Shown: in pieces, positions 12,420 to 25,196 of the stretch
How positions within the stretch are numbered: position 1 is the first letter of the stretch
How the letters are laid out: the number at the start of each line of letters is the position of its first letter
Assembly: GCA_003991915.1 (NCBI GenBank)
Contig: RQTK01000179.1
Coordinates: 20,531 to 84,530 of the forward strand
From: Elysia chlorotica
Taxonomy: Eukaryota > Mollusca > Gastropoda > Plakobranchidae
Length of the DNA: 64,000 bases
Direction: 5' to 3'
Position numbers and translations under genes: made by a program
Notes under the pieces: model-generated
The model's input: only the letters and a program-made list of their open reading frames with translations
The model's database searches: none
Told to the model about the DNA's origin: nothing

Positions 12420-15400
12420 GACACAATATAAAATGATCGATCATTTATGATTTTTCAAAAAATAACCCAAAATAGTGCACACATAGATAGGACAGTTTAC
12501 ATTTTTGTAGTGTAGGCTGATCGTATGGGCTGAAAAATACTCTCTAAGTATTACTCTGTCCTATCTATGCTTAGAATTAAAAGAAATAAAATCACTTTTA
12601 CCCTTGGTATGCAAAAATCTTTTCACTTATTTTAGTCGATAAATATCTCAGCAGGAGGGTGTATTTTGAAAACCGAAATCCGAACAATTCAGAATTTATT
12701 TTTAAAACAAAGGATGGCATTTTTTACCTCAGCGTGCCGAACATCCCTTGGCACGGACGGAAACATATATTTCTTTACGGTTTTCCAAAAACATTTAAAA
12801 TGGGAAACCCATCCTCTGCTAGTGTATGTGCTGTCTTGCTTGTTTAGTCGGTCATCTGGATATCTAGAGCTAGATCTTGATCTAGTCTCAATCTAAGTAC
12901 ACTCAGGCTAGACTGGTTTGTTCAACTTATTCCTACATAGAACACACCGTTTGGTAAAACTGCATTCTATTCCTCTTTAAAATTTAACCGCAGCCTATTC
13001 TGCATTTTTTTGTTGTTGAAACATTTCTTGTTGCTTTATGGCTTCTGTGATCAATGATGAGCAGCTAATATGCAATAAAGCCAACACCCCCACCCCAAGA
13101 AAAAAAAGATAAGAACAACAAACAAACAACAAAAAAACGACAACATTGCAATCGAGACGTGATTGCAAAACTGTGAGTTGACATAGATAGAAAGAATATT
13201 GTATGCTTGGTGGAGGGAGCTCAGCCGCCATGTGCTAACGTATATTGCGCGGTCGGTGTCGCTATTCCACTATGATCACGCTTGGCGCCGTTTCTGTGCG
13301 GTGTTTCCTGTGTCGCTATATTTTCCACCTAGTCCACACACTACTAAAAAAAACTAATAGAGATATGAATAAACAAAATTGATAAAGTTATTGAATAAGC
13401 AGATGATGCTTGTGTACTGTTCAGATGGAAAAACCACAAATGTCCACAGTCCTATTCATAATTATGATGTATCATATAAAAGATTTCCATTTTTAAATTA
13501 AAATTATCCTGTTATAAATCGAAGTAAGCTAGATAGATAATGTGAAGTAAAATTAGAACGGAGAAGTCTCCAAACACAAAAAAATCACTTTCTCAGATTA
13601 TGCAAAAGTTGACATCTGTGGTTTCCCCTCTTAGTCTTCATATATATTATATATACCAATGTTGGCATTGATGTTATGTTAACAGAAAATACTGTACTTA
13701 CCATTATATTAATGCTGATTTGAAGACAATATTATTGGTGTAGCCTGTCATAGCCACAGAGTTCTCTGATGGCGGTGCCAATGAAAATTGCAAACCATTA
13801 GAATTTTTTTCGTGTTTTGTCACAAAGTCGTAAACTGTTTTAAAATCTTCCACATAACTATTAATCACGAGTGTCACTGATTAGATGTCTGTTAAGTCCT
13901 GATATCATTGACTGACGCAAATCAATATCGGTCTCTTTTTCAACAAAGTAAAGTTGTAAAAATTTTGCTTCAGTGGTGTCTTGTGGTTGAAGAGAGCCAA
14001 TGAGATGGCAAACCTATCATTAGATTAGAAATGTTGGGTTCCATCCTCTTGATCTTACTTCGACGCACCAAAAGGACGTCATTTGAAAGATGGGGTTGTT
14101 ATGTCCTACATTTTCGAAAAAATGTTTGCTTTCAAAACTATGCCGATGGGGAGCTGAGGGAAAATATCTAACTTTCTGACCCCATTAGAGCAACAAAACT
14201 CTTTTGTTTTACCTAAACATTTTAATGCTTGACAGTGAACACATCTTTGGTCAAGTTACTTTTAGCAGGAGTGGGCATGATTAAACAATAGTGTTAGATT
14301 CTACACATCACCAAAGAAACGTAATCCAAACGCGAATCAAACAATACGCCATTTGGATTGCCAGTAGGCTACAGCAGTGCATGTAGGCCTGAAGTAAATG
14401 AATGGTAGGGCTGTGAATATATGAAACTGATCTGTTGATTAAAAATTGATTAGGCGTTTGATGTTATTAGTTTCATGACTTTAAAATTCTCTGGCCCATT
14501 TGTAATTTTACTCTAACATTTGGGATCTTAGGGTGAAGCGGTTTGGATTTGATCGCATGTCTAAGTTTGAGACGAAGACAAATATAATTACATAATTTTA
14601 TATAATTATATATACAATATACATATTTCTAGATTCTATTAAAATCTTTTTTTTTTAATTACAATCTACATATAGCTCTTATATCTTGTTATAAGACAGC
14701 GTGGTGGCATTGCGATAGAAATGTCGGCGTCGGTATCATGAGGTCTGGGTTCGAGCCCTGCTCTGGGTCATGGTGCTTTTTTTTTTAGAATAGTAATGCT
14801 ATTAGTATTACTGTTTAAGTGGGTGTGATTATAATGGTAACTAGCCAAGTCCTGGATATTCGCGCTGAGGTGATCTGTGCGACAATAGCCTAGCAACTAA
14901 AGAACCACCATTTACTTTACTTAATTCTAGTCATGCCTATGTGCTGCTTCATACCTCTGCCATAAGAATATGGATGTGTTAATTTTCTTTGCTTGAAACT
15001 AATAAAATGTCAAAAAAGTCAAAAAAGGAGCACCTTGTATATAAGCTTATTCTAGCACCGTAACAAATTGTAGTTCAGCAAGTCATAAGTTTTAAATCCG
15101 TTGTTATAAATTAATGAATTTCATTTAAAATGGTGTAAGATCTAAGAAAAATTATCAACTACAATCTACTGTCTTGCAATACTTTCAACAGGGTTCGTTT
15201 ACATCAAAATGTCAGTTCCGGTCCTCTTCTGGGTTCGGGCCAAGGTGCAGGTCGCGAGAACCTAGAATTTGTGTCTACCAAGTACCAAACATTGATTATT
15301 AATAAAAAAAAAAAATCTGAAAACATGTACACAAGATATTTATTTTTTAACTTTTGTAATAACCAAAGATGACGCGCGTGGAGAAAAAGAAAGGAGAGGA

Positions 15401-15500
15401 GTCTTTGTTTTCATATTTGACAAAAAGCTGCCAAACTGAAGCATTTATTTAAAAACAGAATCCATGTCCAGGGTTAAATTGTATATACATAACAAATTAC
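12420..15500. other. Gene-free stretch
   Basis: No coding exon is supportable. A tRNA-like SINE head lies at about 14697-14775. Otherwise the sequence is AT-rich with short ORFs only. Confidence 0.45.
14697..14775 (+). repeat. tRNA-derived SINE head
   Basis: The B-box-like 'ggttcgagccctg' is preceded at tRNA-like spacing by a degenerate A box ('gcgtggtggcattgcgatag'). The B-box region matches the SINE copy at about 55065-55085. The conserved SINE tail is missing. Confidence 0.45.
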
Positions 15501-15540
15501 ATTTTTAAATGGTGAGAGGTTATCTATCTCTATATATCAA

Positions 15541-15773
<233 letters not shown>

Positions 15774-15994
15774 TTACAGGTTTAACTACCTCCCGTTACA
15801 TACAGTTGACATAGGACCTACTTAAACTCTATTTACAGTATGTTTTCTTACGAATGTATCATTTCGCTAGAGATCAATATGCCAATGAAATTAATTACAA
15901 ACATTACATTCATGATTACTTATCAGACAGCATAGAGAAATACAAATTATTTTATATCGTGGCAGCCTTAGATTGACAACCTACATCTGCTTTG

Positions 15995-17138
15995 CTATCT
16001 CTTTATGTCAAGACTTCTTCCTGGAATATTAGAACTGTCCATGCTCATAGATAACATCTGACGGTCAAACCATTCTCTTTGTGCATGAATGTCCAAATCA
16101 GCCATTCGTTCTCTGACTGTGATTCGCGCCATCCTACTCACCCATTCGGATTGAGCTTTGGAAGTTTCTTCTATTGTCTTGCGCAATACTTTCACGCGGT
16201 CCATTAGCTGCTTAAAATAACCTGAACCTCCATCCTCGTTTTGTACGTACCTCATTAGGTTCTTCGCTCTCATAAATAGAAGTTTTAGCGCTTGGCTGTC
16301 ATGTCTTTTGTTGCAGAGCTCTTCAATCAGAGTCGATTCCTCCTGTAAAACCTTTTGCCTAATTTCTTGCTCCCTCCCCTGCAAGAACGTTATCCGCCTT
16401 GTTTCTTGATATGATTCATAGTCTTTGTAACTATATCTGCTTTCTTTGGCCTGCAAGACATCAACAGCTTGAAAAAGATCTGCTAACTGCTTATTTCCTA
16501 CTTCTTTGTCTTTCGTTTTGTTGTTTAACAAAACGACTCTGAACTCACATTCCGCAGCCAGCTTTCCAAAGCGCCAAGTTGATTTTGACACCATTCCTTA
16601 AAACTGACTCCAATATCATCTTCGCCTTCTTGGTAATTGTCTCCAAAAGTCATGACCATTATGCAACGTCGGTGTACAAAATCTGTTCCCAAAACTGCCT
16701 TCAAAAATGTCACAGAGTCAATATGCTCCTGCGTAAAGCGAGCGCCAAACCGGAAAACCAGTAGGAAGATGAGCGACTGCTCTGTGCTTGCGGACATGAT
16801 TTCGTCCAACTGTTTTGCATAACGTGCTCTACTCTCAGCTTGTGACATTCGAGTATCATTGAGGCCCACCGTATCCACAACCTGGTGGTAAAGAGAACAT
16901 TACATTTTTACCGAGCAAACTAGAAAAGGCGAATGAATAATGAACAAAAAATACAATCCTCTTCCACATAATCCTACTGCTAATTGTTATCAAGCATAAT
17001 AACAAATGGATTATAATTAAATCACTCAGCTCATCGAGAACACGGAGACGACACTTTTAACTTTTTTAACTACATCAACAGACGTCGTGGTTCTTTAGGA
17101 TCACTAACAAAGAAAGTAATGCAACACCTTAGTAAATT

Positions 17139-17220
<82 letters not shown>

Positions 17221-17232
17221 GAGCAGCAACAG

Positions 17233-17271
<39 letters not shown>

Positions 17272-17514
17272 TATTATAAGCTTTGGTATCTTGGAACTAC
17301 ATATTTGGAAAACTTTAATATCTTAGACAACCTTAACTGTCCGTCCGTCTGCTAGCCTAGATATTGCGATATCGACGCTCTCCGTGTTAGATTCTACACC
17401 TGAGGAGGTTGCGAACACCTTTTCCTTGAGAATGGAATTGCCCACAGCGCTTCTTCCAACACCAGTATTTCCAAGTAGAACGAATTCTACATCTACCTTC
17501 TCTGTTGCTATTTT
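15995..17514 (-). CDS. AIG1/GIMAP-family GTPase, 5' partial, with a frameshift
   Basis: The family comprises GTPases of immunity-associated protein (IAN/GIMAP) type, which bind guanine nucleotides and oligomerise on membranes; many gastropods have expanded sets. I see two exons. Exon 17514-17332 begins after an acceptor (tttcag) and carries the G1 loop GNTGVGRS. Exon 16881-15995 follows a ccaccag acceptor and carries G3 (VVDTVGLNDT), the G4-region MTFGDN, then CEFRVVLLNNKT and a charged, probably coiled-coil C-terminus ending at TAG 15995. The 17332/16881 junction is phase 0 and gives TVK|VVDTVG.

Two oddities stand out. The invariant P-loop Lys is Arg. Near 16568-16575 the frame breaks: EWCQNQLGA runs in one frame and FGKLAAECEFRVV in another, and one missing T in a T run would explain it. 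The first seen coding exon has no Met, so an upstream exon is missing. It could be a pseudogene or a real gene with an assembly indel. Family assignment is firm; functionality is not. Confidence 0.8.
17140..17270. repeat. (TAG)n and (CAG)n microsatellites inside the GIMAP intron
   Basis: A TAG array (about 17140-17220) passes into a CAG array (about 17231-17268). Both lie inside the intron between the two GIMAP exons. Confidence 0.95.
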
Positions 17515-18076
17515 CTGAAACGGATAAAAAGGACAAATATAAAACTAACATAAGTATACAGGGCAGTCCGTGATGTTAATTTCGTCATTGATAAACAAGT
17601 ACTTTACAATTTTCTTTTAAAAAATCAAGTTAATCTACCTATAGCAAAATTGGGTTTTTGCAGACAATATGCTGCTGCTTGAAGATTGTTAGTTTTTTTT
17701 TAAATTAAACGACAAACAAAATTTTTGTATACAATTGTCAACTCAACAAAATATGTCACGTCTTTGTCTGTTATGCATTCGCAATAATGTACAGAGAATC
17801 ATGTTGGTTGTTGGTACTTGTTACTTGCCTGTGACCAAACTTAACTCGATTAAGTTAAAAGGTAAGATTTGTCGGTTTCCTGCATTTTCCTGACAATGTG
17901 CGTTTCAACATTATATGAGGAACATGGGAGTTACTCACTATCTGCATGTAGGCCTACCAATGCTTGTTAATCTAGTTCTGAGTTCGTTCTATATACCGAT
18001 CCAATTCTATATCCAGTTAGTAAAAGGAGATCGAGAAAATCTCACGAAATCAGAAAAAAACAACGTTAAAACTTAC

Positions 18077-18263
18077 ATAATTCTTTTTTGCTTTTTCAAT
18101 TTCACAACTAAATCGACAATTCCCGGCGCTTCAGCCATACCATGCTCCTTGGGCGAGTTGACCACATGTATTGCATGAAGTATTTCATTCATTATTTTAT
18201 TGTCAACGCAAATTAATTCGACTTTCGCTATAACTTCGTATATCATAAGACATGTATAACAAT
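18077..18263 (-). other. Candidate unassigned exon upstream of GIMAP
   Basis: An open frame on the minus strand, containing HVVNSPKEHGMAEAPG and ending in a basic stretch (VKLKKQKRI), stops at a strong donor (at|gtaagt). A weak acceptor (gttgacag) precedes it. The exon would end in phase 2, whereas the GIMAP exon at 17514 needs phase 0, and direct joining gives an early stop. It therefore cannot be spliced straight to that exon. It may be chance, an exon joined through an intermediate exon, or part of another transcript. Confidence 0.2.
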
Positions 18264-18379
18264 CTGTCAACCCCACAATCTTCCAGTTTTAGCACGTCAG
18301 ACTCAAGCCATGTGAGATCTCGGTCTCATAGACAAGCACACGTAAGTGTAATAGGTCGAACCATTTTTACTACGCTGCT

Positions 18380-19650
18380 ACATACAGGCTGTCGTTTCAA
18401 CCATCACGGCGCTCCTGTAAAAATGGCAGGAGACTTTTCATAGGATTGGGTCTTCAACTTACTTCAGCCCAAACTTTTTGATCCCACAGATACAATATCA
18501 CTGTAAGGTAGCTGTTGCTTTGCCTAACCTACAGGAGTGCCTGGTGTACTAAGAGTGACATTTTAAACTGCGTTGGGGCTTAAGCCCTCGAACTTTTCCC
18601 TCTGACACAGTTGCTTCGATAAGTTTTCACCTGGCATCGTCCCGCCGACCACAACACTGAGAAAATTTTAATAATAATAATAGACCTGCTCGTTTTACAT
18701 CCATTTTCTTTACAGATAAATCATTAAAATTGTTTAAATTGCACTAAGCTATAGAGGTTTAAAGAAACCGAGATGTTTAAAATATTTTCACGATTAGTAG
18801 GGTCAGCCATTTGGTTTATCTCATTTCGTTTCAGGCGGAAAGCAGAAAGAGTGATTGTTTAATCTAGTTTGCTTTAACAGAAAACTTTGAACAGGTTTTT
18901 AAAAATATATATTTCGGCAATTATACCTGGTCTTCTCCGATTTGTCAATGTATGCCCGCCCTGCCTTGTGTGTGGCAGCACATAAAATTGTCAGACGTCC
19001 GTCTTGGGGCCCGTCCACAATATAGCCTATATAGTGATTATGTTGGACGTTAAAACAAACCAACCAACCAATTTGTCAAAGCATTTGTAGTGGTGTAAAG
19101 ATTGGTTCACACAATTTAGCTTTAAAAACTTGGTAGAAAGAGATTACACGCTCAGTAAGCCTGCTGCACGGCCATCCTGTGTGTGTTTGATGAAGTTAAT
19201 ATTGGCGCACGATGCAGCTCAGAATATCGCCTGACCACAAGATTATCCACTATGAAAATATAACCAATAGCAGAGTGAGGATAGATAAAAACCATAAAGC
19301 TATATAAAATGAATGGGCTTACTTTACATGATCACAATGAGAGGGGGAAATCTTTCAATAGAGAAAAATTTCTAGAATGGTTCAGTTTTTCATGTGAAGT
19401 CAGAGGTAGGTTAGAACATATTTCTTAAAGTAGTGGGGTACATCAATCATAATATATATCGTATGCCTAAACAACGTATTTTGGTGGGGGGGGGGGGGGT
19501 TATATCAATGGACAAATATAAACAATTGCATTAGTTGTGTTGCATACAAGTTGCGTTTAAACAAAGATATTTGTACACGTTTGCTATGTCGAAAAATGGT
19601 TAGCCAAATTGTTTTCCGACGTACCCGACGCCACTGGATTCCTCAACACT
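18380..19650. repeat. Diverged duplicate block A (upstream side of GIMAP)
   Basis: This block aligns collinearly with 30175-30905. Shared landmarks in order are 'cgctcccgtaa'/'cgctcctgtaa' with 'ggattggg', a 'gtaaag.ttg.ttcaca' segment, 'aaccaatagcag' (CCAAT-like), 'aatgggcttactttacatg', and 'gttttcc.ac...cgacgc'. Many substitutions and indels separate the two copies. It lies on the 5' side of the minus-strand GIMAP exons. Confidence 0.55.
18950..19075 (+). repeat. SINE tail fragment
   Basis: This copy of the recurring SINE body runs from 'gccctgccttgtgtgtggca' through 'ggcccgtccacaatatagcc' to 'gttggacgttaaa', followed by a CAAAC/CCAA tail. The same body and tail occur at about 55135-55250 and, reversed, at about 51903-51990. 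Confidence 0.7.
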
Positions 19651-19659
19651 TTTTAACAC

Positions 19660-22600
19660 GGCCCATCGCTTCAAACAAAATCACAACTGTCTATCAATCA
19701 AATGAGTAATCATTTGGTTCTTTTCAAACTACTACCGTACGAATAAAGCATAGGAACTTATTTGCAGTGAATTGTTCATACATGTCCTTTTTTTTTTTAA
19801 GTACCAAAAATGCTCAACTTACGTGACAAACACGTAACCATGTTAAAGGAAACCATGTCTGAATCGAAAACATTACGTAATTTCTTTTTGGACATTTGCA
19901 TAAGTCATAAAATATCGACCCACATTCTGTTAGTTAATTATGCAGGATACGGAGGTGTTTTTTTTTTAAGTCGACTTAATTTCATCTTCCGATTTTACAG
20001 TTAACAAAGCACTCTAACAAAATGGTGCAGTGTGTACGATAAAGTTTGCGGGCTTGAATTCATAATATGAAATATTTTTTGTGCGTGAACTCTTTCAAGC
20101 AGAGAAAGCCATGTGCATAAAATTGTATGTACACTTTGTAATTGAGATTTTCTTTTTGTTGGATGGATTTAAGAAAGGAAGTAAAATTGAATGGTTGAAG
20201 AAGGGCGCAAACAAAATTTAATCAAAAGAAGGGGATTCATTATCCGCTCTCATAGAACATTCACTAATTTAACTGCTCAGTAGGCAGGGCAAAGTTGTTA
20301 ACACAGGGCCTTAGAAACTCTAGTTAACAAACCTGATGAAAGTCCCTTTTGAGATTTGTTTCTTCCAGAAAATCCGCTTTGTGAGACTTCCGCATTATTT
20401 GTGCTTTTAAATGTCGGATGTCTAAGAATGTTCTTCTCAATGTACGGCTCGAAATGCTCAAATAAGACAAATGGAAAGTGTTTGCATAACTTAAAGATAA
20501 TGCCCACGTAAATCTATGACACTAAACTAAAGCAGCGCACATAGTTGTTGAGTCTTTGTCCCCCGCTAAAAAGCTTTACCCTAATCTGTTTTTGGGCTCG
20601 GCTCCATTTTTATTAAGATGATGTTCATCTTCGGTATTCAAATTCAGGGGCGATGTGTACCTATTAGCAATAGAAAACCATTAGCAGCTACTGGTCTCAT
20701 TATTGCTTGTACTTACGGCATTACGTCATCCTGGAAGTTCCCACAACTTTATTTTTTAATTGCTTATTGATGTTGTAATTGTTAGTCTGAAAAACAATGT
20801 GAAGGTTTCTTCTCTCCAGCTTATGTTATGCAAATTCCACCCACCCACAGTGGGTATTTAAAATTCACTACTTATTGTATTAAAAAAGAGATGTGAATTA
20901 GATGCTGTTGGAGAAACAAAGGTAGGCCTGATTGTGTTTACTCTTTGGTGTTTTTTTATCCTTCATTATACACATTTAAAAAAAGGTTTTAAAAAAGTTG
21001 ATAATATACAAAGAAAGATGCATGGTATATATTTAAAGTTATTCGTTTAAACAGTGCCGGATGTAGGTTGCAGGAGGCCTGGGGGGGGGGGGCAGGGGGC
21101 TTACTCCCTTAAATGATTGATATGTTTGTTGACAAGGCGTTGTTTTTTCTGTAATTGCGACCGGGCACTTTACTTGGTTTTTCTGTAGCAATACCATCGA
21201 TAGTGGCAGTACATGTATAATTATTCTAGATCACGAAGAACATATGGTTTAATGCTCATAAGAGACACAGGTTGACAAGTTATGGTTGTTATTTGAAAAG
21301 ATTGCTCATTTGACAAATAAAACTACTTATAACTTCTGAATGCAATTTTGATCAGCATTCTGTACTCTAAAGATGGTAGGCACTGATCACCGAAGAAAAA
21401 TTCTCTACTCCCTCGTTATTAGAGAAATTCTGCTGTGACATATTTGCGCCACAGTAATCAAGAGGTGTTCTTCTTACCTTGAAATGTTTCTGTTTTATTT
21501 TTGAAACTATACTTATAATGTGATGCTATTTTTTCCTTACAGTTGGGACAAGTTACGTTTGGACGCGATAGAATCTTTCAAACCGCACTGGGGTACATAT
21601 TCAAATCAGGTTTAGTGTAAAGACCATTTTCTAACTGACCCATCTATATGTTGTGCCCATCAGCTTCATATCGTATTCAAGCCTTGTCATCATGCTCATC
21701 CCTTATTCGTTTCAAGGCGTTTTTTATTTAAATACGCTACGGTCCAATAATTATATCATTGCGTTCTATTGAATCGTCAATATCACCACGATTTACAGAA
21801 GCCTGCACATCAGCCATTGTCTTCACTTTCGCTTGTGCTTTCATTGCCAGCATCCCATGACCCAAGGATAGGGATCAAAGAATTCATACAACCGTATCTG
21901 TTTTTTAATTTATAGATTTAGATCTCGTTAATTTTGAGTGTGGTTCAAGAGTTGAATGTTATTTAGAGCTAATTTTTATGACAATGAAGTTTAAATCCCT
22001 CCTATTAAAAGCTACAATGGCGACTGGTGGTTGGATAAGTGCCTCAATTCTGATCAATGCTTGGTTGGTTCTCGAGGATTTATAATCTATCAAATAAATG
22101 GAAAAGTACAAAAGTTACAAAAATATATATTAAAAAAAAACAACAAGTCAAAACTGAAACAGTTACGATTCTCAAGGCTTTGGTCGTTCACCCCCTCCCC
22201 TCCTTTTTTTTATTTATAAATTTTTTACTTGTTTGTGAATATTCGGTAAAGCAGACAACAAAACACTCACCGATGATCATGCATCTAATAATTATTATAA
22301 TTTTATTAGATCTGTCAGTCTCGTGCTCATTGCGGTCCCAATTTAAGACAAAAATGGTTTAGAATAAACAAACTATAGAAGACACAAACTAAAGCCGTCT
22401 GTCTCCTCTGTGATGGAAGTCGCACTAAGTATGACCTATGTGCATTTCCTGGTATTAATCTAATAACTCTTGTCCCTTTCGTTATCACACACAAAATGTA
22501 GTTAAGTATCTTCACATCAATGTCAACCTATCTTGTTCGTTGTCTTTCGATTTATACATTTCGTTGATGACATTTTTCTCTAAATAAAGTCTACCACGAA

Positions 22601-23260
22601 GAATTCAAAAAGCAAGCGAGTCGCTTCTGGTTAGGGAGGGGGTTGGTTTTTGATTGGGGGGGTCCGGGCCCGCCTTAAATCCGGCACTGCATTTAACTTT
22701 CATAAAAGTTGCTTTCTGGCTGGTTTTGGTCTGGGAGTAAATGAAAGCTAGGCACAGACATTACAGACATTACAGAGTACAGAGTATATGTACCAGTTTT
22801 TGCATATTGCCCCGGAGCATCGTCTCGCTCAGGATGTCTGGTTTATGGAAAGGAAAAGAAAGAGAGGAAAGAATTTTAACATTTCCTTACCCCAAAAAAT
22901 CTATATAATTTATATTGTTAGTCCTTTGGTGTTTTCTATTTTCTTGAATGCGACATGCTTGAAGAACACAATTAATGGGTTGTTTTTTTTCCGTTCAATA
23001 GCCAAGCTTAACAACATTCAATATGATGAGACAATATTACGACTTAACAAGCATAAACTCTTACGTTCTCAGATGGAAAGATATCTAATGTCATTAATAT
23101 TCTACATGTAACCTATTGATAACTGTATTAAAACTAATGAATCAACTATAATAACAAAAAATATTATATGTAACTCCTGAATAGATATTAGCGTAAATTG
23201 TAGCGAGGTTGTTTCTACTTTTTGTTATAATGTATAACTTTGATGTATACTTATTCAACC
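19660..23260. other. Gene-free stretch between GIMAP and protease
   Basis: No supported exon is present. A minus-strand ORF at 20298-20507 ends near a possible donor (cag|gtttgt), and a plus-strand 107-codon ORF at 22788-23111 is low-complexity and hydrophobic; neither is recognised. Poly-G runs occur near 19486 and 21085. Confidence 0.4.
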
Positions 23261-23261
23261 T

Positions 23262-23384
23262 ATGACAGTCACAAAAGGGATACCTTTATAATGTATGTTT
23301 TCTTACATTTCTAAAAGGACACGCACAGTTTATTCTATAACTCGTTCGTGAACTCATTTTGCAGATCATATTCTACAAAACACA

Positions 23385-23449
<65 letters not shown>

Positions 23450-23650
23450 CACCATTAATGTCACATCATAAGAAGGAAAATGCGTCATGTTGTAGTAAAT
23501 GTTTCTTTATTAGACGTAAAAATTATTGTGTTTTGTAGAATATGATCTGCAAAATGAGTTCACGAACGAGTTCTAGAATAAACTGTGCGTGTCCTTTTAG
23601 AAATGTAAGAACAACATACATTTTAAAGGTATCCCTTTTGTGACTGTCAT
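23262..23650. repeat. Long inverted repeat (foldback) with ATT-array loop
   Basis: The left arm (about 23262-23388) and right arm (about 23524-23650) are reverse complements over roughly 125 bp with only a few mismatches. The arms contain 'cagtcacaaaagggatacct' and 'tcgttcgtgaactcattttg'. The loop of about 135 bp contains an ATT trinucleotide array, and the right arm abuts a TAC array. It could be a MITE-like or foldback element, or an inverted duplication. It has no coding capacity. Confidence 0.85.
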
Positions 23651-23834
<184 letters not shown>

Positions 23835-24106
23835 CTTTTACTACTTAGTATTAATCATCCATACACATTATTATTTATTTTCAAATTCCTTAACCAATAA
23901 CAAAGGTGACAAAAAATCAGGGAGGTGGAAAAATTATTTGGTATCTTTTCCAGATATAATTATAATGTATGTCATTTACTGTTAGGATGATGTTTGAATA
24001 CTTACAAAGGAAAGACAGATACATCTGCAGAAAGGGGTATAGTTTTTTAAACCAATTAAAAATTATTTACTACATATTTTGACGACAATAAACAGTCATA
24101 TTTTCA

Positions 24107-25165
24107 CTAACCAGCATTCATATAGAAGCTACCAGACCCGCACTGTCTCAGTTCGTCGGTCAGGCGAAAACTATGTGGACCGGCCCCAGGCCAGACACCG
24201 CTGGCGCCTAACTTCTTACGGCTGATGGCCGCCAGCACAGGGGCTCCGCTGCTGCCCTTACAGGTGTCTGCCGAGTAGGTAAACATGAAGTCACTCATAA
24301 GGGACTTCTCTGGATCACACTGAGCAGTTCCAAGCATCTCTCCAACGGTGACTTTTTTGGGCGCGCCATGAGGGTGCGATATCACAACACATAGCGTGGA
24401 CATCAAAGACGCCGGAACATCCCATTTCAAAACTTCATATCTGTTCACAATACCCTCCAAGCTTTCGAAAAGATTCTTGTCGTGCGAGTAACAATGCAAG
24501 ATACACACGTCCTCACTCATGCTGTTGTCTTCAACATCATGGCCATAGAGTATGGTTACGTTAGAGCTTTCGCTATCATAAAATAGGTCCACTTCAGTTT
24601 TCTGAGCCTCTTTTTTGTCAAAGACGACGTGGCATGCTGTGAATATCTGAATCCCCCACCAGTACTCAAAGCATCCGCACGGGCAGCGACCTTGCCCCTG
24701 AGACACTTTGTAGACCCAGCCGGTGCCTAAATGCCTGAGATCTGTGCCTCTGGCGCAGGCAAGTGGGTAGCCGTCTGGTCGGTTTTCGCTTACGCAGTGT
24801 ACGCGCAGCCTTACGGTTAAGCTTGCCAAGACTTCGATGTACTCCAAGAGAAACTGACTGTGGCGATATTGCTCGGCAAGATGCTGCTGGGAGAATTCCA
24901 AAAATGGAATGAAATTTTTATGATCGTTTAGAGTCTTTTTACAATTCTTCCAAGCATAATCTTCCTCGAGCTCTAGCGACCACTTTCCAAAAATTTCGCA
25001 CTCATGAAGACCTGAAAAAAATTTTGTTTTGCCATCATTATGGAACAAAAAGAAGAATTACATAAAATGTAATCTTATACATTATTGATTATAATAACAA
25101 TAATAATAATATTTAAAACATAATAACAACAACAAGCACAACAATAATAATAATAATAATAATAA

Positions 25166-25196
<31 letters not shown>

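Noticed and set aside
22788..23111. 107-codon plus-strand ORF
   Set aside because: It is AT-rich with mostly hydrophobic and asparagine/lysine codons, no family features and no supporting splice or start context.
25012..25048. ATG at 25048 as the start of the protease
   Set aside because: The codons before 25011 fall inside a T-rich acceptor tract (tttttttcag), and an upstream 42-bp exon joins in phase to give NDQ-GLHECE, so the apparent start is intronic.
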